From Deltaproteobacteria bacterium (GTDB taxonomy: Bacteria > Desulfobacterota > Desulfomonilia > UBA1062), in contig JAHDOV010000004.1 of NCBI GenBank assembly GCA_018434685.1, positions 412,808 through 476,807 on the forward strand: a stretch of 64,000 nt of DNA, written 5' to 3'. The position numbers and the translations under genes were made by a program. This document shows positions 61,326 to 64,000 of the stretch, in pieces. The stretch's first letter is position 1; each line of letters opens with the position of its first letter. The notes beneath the pieces are model-generated. The model searched no databases and was not told where the DNA came from. It saw only the letters and a program-made list of their open reading frames with translations.

Positions 61326-61365
61326 GTATCGTATGTCTCACTTTCTCGTGATTTTTGTCTTGTTG

Positions 61366-61452
61366 TGGTGCCGAAGCCGGGATTTGAACCCGGACGGGAG
61401 TTACCCACCACCCCCTCAAGATGGCGTGTCTACCAAATTCCACCACTTCGGC
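61366..61452 (-). tRNA. tRNA-Leu (anticodon GAG)
   Basis: An 87-nt gene on the minus strand: acceptor arms GCCGAAG and CTTCGGC, a D-arm with GGTAGAC, an anticodon stem CCATC/GGTGG around the loop TTGAGGG (anticodon GAG), the long leucine variable arm, T-arm CCGGG-TTCAAAT-CCCGG, and an encoded ACCA 3' end. Confidence 0.95.
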
Positions 61453-61465
61453 AAAGTACTGCATG

Positions 61466-61494
61466 TTAATAACAACCTAAAATCTGACTGTCAA
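61466..61494 (-). promoter_or_regulatory. Promoter of tRNA-Leu and rpmB
   Basis: Leftward: TTGACA (61494-61489), a 17-bp spacer and TATTAA (61471-61466). The start point lands ~7 nt ahead of the tRNA 5' end. Confidence 0.7.
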
Positions 61495-61572
61495 TACTGA
61501 AAATAACAATTCATCGTGGCCGGATTGATTATCCAGGCACGTGCGTTATATTATATATGAATAAAAAATTGG

Positions 61573-61601
61573 TTGACATCAAGCAGTTAAGATAATAATA
61601 G
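61573..61601 (+). promoter_or_regulatory. Promoter of the oxidative-stress operon
   Basis: TTGACA (61573-61578), 17 bp, then TAATAG (61596-61601). It lies 37 bp ahead of the desulfoferrodoxin start and is overlapped by the Fur-like palindrome. Confidence 0.5.
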
Positions 61602-61612
61602 GAATGATTATC
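61591..61612. promoter_or_regulatory. Fur/PerR-like operator
   Basis: An imperfect palindrome GATAAT-AT ... AT-ATTATC, covering the predicted -10 box. The half-sites match the Fur consensus (GATAATGATAATC) better than the PerR consensus. Occupancy would block transcription of the superoxide reductase and ferritin genes, which suits an iron- or peroxide-responsive repressor. Confidence 0.55.
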
Positions 61613-61637
61613 AATAAACCTACACAGGAGGTACCAT

Positions 61638-62012
61638 ATGGCGAAAAGATTGGAGATCTATAAGTGCGAGGTGTGCGGCAACATAGTGGAGGTGCTCCAT
61701 GAGGGCAAGGGGGAGCTGGTCTGCTGTGGGGAGCCGATGAAGCTGCTCAAGGAGAACACCACGGATGCGGCGAAAGAAAAACACGTGCCGGTCATCGAGA
61801 AGACCCCTGATGGATTCAAGGTCAAGGTAGGCAGCGTCAGTCATCCCATGGAGGAGAAGCACTACATAGAATGGATAGAGGTCATTGCCGACGGGAAGGC
61901 ATACCGCAAGTTCCTCAAGCCCGGTGATGCCCCGGAAGCGGTCTTCTGTATCGACGCGAACGAGATAACAGCGAGGGAATATTGCAACCTCCATGGCCTC
62001 TGGAAGGCTTAA
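61638..62012 (+). CDS. dfx: Desulfoferrodoxin (superoxide reductase)
   Basis: A 124-residue two-domain desulfoferrodoxin. The N-terminal desulforedoxin domain has CEVC and a CC pair near 29-30. The catalytic domain has the Fe(His)4Cys ligands in [15 protein letters not shown] and CNLHGLW. It reduces superoxide to peroxide without releasing oxygen, a typical enzyme of strict anaerobes. AGGAGG precedes the start and a Fur-like operator overlaps its promoter. Confidence 0.96.
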   Translation: MAKRLEIYKCEVCGNIVEVLHEGKGELVCCGEPMKLLKENTTDAAKEKHVPVIEKTPDGFKVKVGSVSHPMEEKHYIEWIEVIADGKAYRKFLKPGDAPEAVFCIDANEITAREYCNLHGLWKA

Positions 62013-62033
62013 GACAGGAAAGGGGAGCATAAC

Positions 62034-62549
62034 ATGATCAGTAAGAAGGTCGAGGAGGCATTGAACAGGCAGATCAATGCCGAGCTGTACTCGGCATATC
62101 TCTACCTTTCCATGAATGCCTATTTCCTTTCGATCAACCTGGCGGGGTTCGCCAACTGGATGCGCGTGCAGGCACTGGAAGAGACGACCCATGCGGACAA
62201 ATTCTATGGTTTTCTCAATGACCGGGGCGGGAGGGTGATCCTGGCCCCCATCGAAGGGCCGCCCCATGACTGGTCATCGCCGCTGGCTGCATTCGAAGAT
62301 GCGTACCGGCACGAGCAGAAGGTGACAGCCATGATCAACGCCCTGATGGATCTCGCCATAGAGGAAAAGGATCATGCAACGGCAAGCATGCTGAGCTGGT
62401 TTGTCGATGAGCAGGTGGAAGAGGAGTCGAATGCAGACGGTATCGTCAGACAGCTGAAGCTCGTCGGCGATAACAGTGGCGGCTTGTTCATGCTCGATCG
62501 AGAACTTTCCGCCCGTGCCTTCACTCCACCCGCTGCTTCGCCGGAGTGA
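62034..62549 (+). CDS. Ferritin (FtnA-type)
   Basis: A 171-residue non-haem ferritin with the four-helix-bundle diiron centre: NAELYSAYLYLSM, RVQALEETTHADKFY and a C-terminal helix with WFVDEQVEEESNADG. It stores iron safely and limits Fenton chemistry. Located 21 nt after dfx, probably co-transcribed. Confidence 0.94.
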   Translation: MISKKVEEALNRQINAELYSAYLYLSMNAYFLSINLAGFANWMRVQALEETTHADKFYGFLNDRGGRVILAPIEGPPHDWSSPLAAFEDAYRHEQKVTAMINALMDLAIEEKDHATASMLSWFVDEQVEEESNADGIVRQLKLVGDNSGGLFMLDRELSARAFTPPAASPE

Positions 62550-62629
62550 ACAGGGATAGCCTGATCACGGCAACAAGTTGCAGAAACTCCACGCCCCATG
62601 ATTGAGCGATAGACAAAGGGAGGATACGT

Positions 62630-63112
62630 ATGCTCAAAGGCATCAATGCAGAAGAGATTTTCGAAATGGCGCTCGGCCTCGAGAAGCAGGGGGTAGAGTT
62701 CTATACCAGGGCCTCGGAGATCTTTGACGATCCCCTGATCAAAAACATGCTGGCTGGCCTTGCATCGATGGAGGCCGATCATGCACGGATATTCTCTGCC
62801 ATGAGAGACCGTCTCGTGGGAGATGAGTTCTACAGTGACGGTTTCGACCCGGAACACCTTGCCGCCAGGTACCTGCGGGCAATGACCGCTGGCGCGGTCT
62901 TCGAACCCATGGTGCCGCTATCCGGGACGGAAACCCTGGCCGACATCCTGAAAAAAGGCATCGAGGCGGAAAAGAACTCCATCGTGTTCTATACGGGTCT
63001 TCGGGGTATAGTCCCTGAGGATCTCGGCAGGGACAAGGTCGATGCCATCATCGAGGAGGAGATGAAACACATCGTACTCTTAAGCGACAGGCTCTCGTCG
63101 CTCAAGAGTTGA
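62630..63112 (+). CDS. Rubrerythrin-like ferritin-family protein
   Basis: A 160-residue diiron-type protein with two helix pairs: EIFEMALGLEKQGVEFYTRA with MEADHARIF, and a second set IEAEKNSIVFYTGL with EEEMKHIVLL. There is no rubredoxin domain, so it is a sulerythrin-like or simple ferritin-fold relative. It is likely a peroxide-reducing or iron-handling member of this operon. Confidence 0.88.
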   Translation: MLKGINAEEIFEMALGLEKQGVEFYTRASEIFDDPLIKNMLAGLASMEADHARIFSAMRDRLVGDEFYSDGFDPEHLAARYLRAMTAGAVFEPMVPLSGTETLADILKKGIEAEKNSIVFYTGLRGIVPEDLGRDKVDAIIEEEMKHIVLLSDRLSSLKS

Positions 63113-63127
63113 GGCAAAGGAGAAGGT

Positions 63128-64000
63128 ATGCCAGGAATATACAAAGCGATCAAGGTCAGTGAGCATGTATACTGGGTCGGCGCGGTGGACTGGACCATCC
63201 GCGATTTTCACGGCTATACGACAAAGCGGGGAAGCACCTACAATGCCTACCTCGTTGTCGCAGACAAGATCACGCTCATCGATACGGTCAAGGCCCCGTT
63301 CAGGCAGGAACTGCTCAGTCGCATAGCCTCGGTGGTGGACCCTTCCCGTATCGACTACATCATTTCCAATCACTCCGAGATGGATCACTCCGGGTGCCTT
63401 GCCGATATTATCCGCGAGGTATCGCCCGAGAAGGTCTTTGCATCGGTAATGGGCGCCAAGACCCTGAAGGAGCACTTTGCCATCGAGAGGGAGATTATCC
63501 CGCTCAAAGACGGGACCGAGCTCTCCCTGGGGAACATGACGCTTACGTTCATGGAAACGCGCATGCTCCACTGGCCGGACAGCATGTTCAGCTACCTGAA
63601 GGAAGACGGGCTCCTCTTCTCGCAGGATGCCTTCGGCATGCACCTGGCCACGGTGGAGCGGTTTGCCGACGAGGTGGAGGAATCGATCCTGAATTATGAG
63701 GCGGCGACGTACTATGCCAACATTCTCCTGCCCTACTCGCCGCTGATCCTGAACCTTATCGACAAGGTGGACAGATCCGGACTGGATATCAGGATCATTG
63801 CCCCGGATCATGGTCCCCTGTGGCGGAAAGACCTGGGAAAGATCCTCGGGTCCTACGGCACATGGGCTCAGCAGAAACCCACCAGCAAGGCCATTGTCCT
63901 GTTCCATACCATGTGGCACAGCACCGAGCTCATGGCGCGGGCCATAGAAGAGGGTCTGATCGCCGGCGGGGCGAGGGTGAAGGTCATGTCCATGGAAGCG
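63128..64000 (+). CDS. Flavodiiron protein (FprA/Roo), C-terminus off the window
   Basis: The visible 291 residues cover the metallo-beta-lactamase-like domain and the start of the flavodoxin domain. Diiron ligands are present: NHSEMDH (His, Glu, Asp, His), HWPDSMF, SQDAFG and APDHGP. The flavodoxin part begins at SKAIVLFHTMWHSTE, with an FMN-binding loop. It reduces oxygen to water or NO to N2O. The ATG follows AGGAGAAGGT. The gene continues beyond 64000, so the end is unknown. Confidence 0.95.
   Translation, partial: MPGIYKAIKVSEHVYWVGAVDWTIRDFHGYTTKRGSTYNAYLVVADKITLIDTVKAPFRQELLSRIASVVDPSRIDYIISNHSEMDHSGCLADIIREVSPEKVFASVMGAKTLKEHFAIEREIIPLKDGTELSLGNMTLTFMETRMLHWPDSMFSYLKEDGLLFSQDAFGMHLATVERFADEVEESILNYEAATYYANILLPYSPLILNLIDKVDRSGLDIRIIAPDHGPLWRKDLGKILGSYGTWAQQKPTSKAIVLFHTMWHSTELMARAIEEGLIAGGARVKVMSMEA

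Overview
The window looks like chromosome from an anaerobic deltaproteobacterium (Desulfobacterota; sulfate-reducing or syntrophic type). GC content is moderately high. The clues are a cluster of oxygen-defence genes (desulfoferrodoxin, ferritin, a rubrerythrin-like protein, a flavodiiron protein), a zinc-type ribosomal protein L28, and the mix of housekeeping genes. I cannot name the genus from the sequence alone.

Positions 1-36600 hold a complete type VI secretion system (T6SS). One very long leftward transcription unit starts near 36.8 kb. It reads: an uncharacterised Zn-finger protein with a phospho-motif-like tail, a stand-alone domain resembling the TagH C-terminus, tssJ, tssK, tssL, tssM, tagF, tssA, tssB, tssC, hcp, tssE, tssF, tssG, clpV, vgrG, then a tip/effector module (DUF2169-pentapeptide fusion, a giant pentapeptide-repeat protein, DUF3540, a PAAR-like DUF4150 protein and an unknown protein). 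To its left lies a regulatory block: a membrane Ser/Thr kinase with a PEGA domain, a trypsin-like protease, a PP2C phosphatase, and a divergent pair encoding a double-FHA protein and a TssB-TssC fusion. At the left edge is a truncated thioredoxin-fold/TPR/CsgG-like protein. All thirteen core Tss components are present, together with the kinase, phosphatase and FHA parts of a threonine-phosphorylation control circuit.

Positions 37000-44200 hold hemW-lepA, a second orphan tssJ whose promoter and leader resemble those of the T6SS operon, a MEMO-family gene, and the operon rplM-rpsI-argC. Positions 44300-52100 encode a peptide/nickel-type ABC transporter, an EamA permease and an AzlCD branched-chain amino acid exporter. 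Next come a nucleotidyltransferase and an HDOD-GAF-HisKA regulator with three GFEDYL motifs in its tail. The rightward operon ispG-proS-rel follows, then a small lipoprotein, tRNA-Leu(GAG)-rpmB, and the oxidative-stress cluster under a promoter overlapped by a Fur-like operator. The flavodiiron gene runs off the right edge.

The strongest candidates for something undescribed are all in the T6SS region. The first is a 765-residue protein with eight [EQ]-T-[VLI]-[VIM]-[LM] motifs, encoded with a kinase, phosphatase and FHA protein that could write, erase and read them. The second is a full TssB-TssC fusion paralogue alongside normal tssB and tssC. The third is a TagH-like protein apparently split into separate FHA and C-terminal genes at opposite ends of the cluster. 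No toxin was recognised with confidence.
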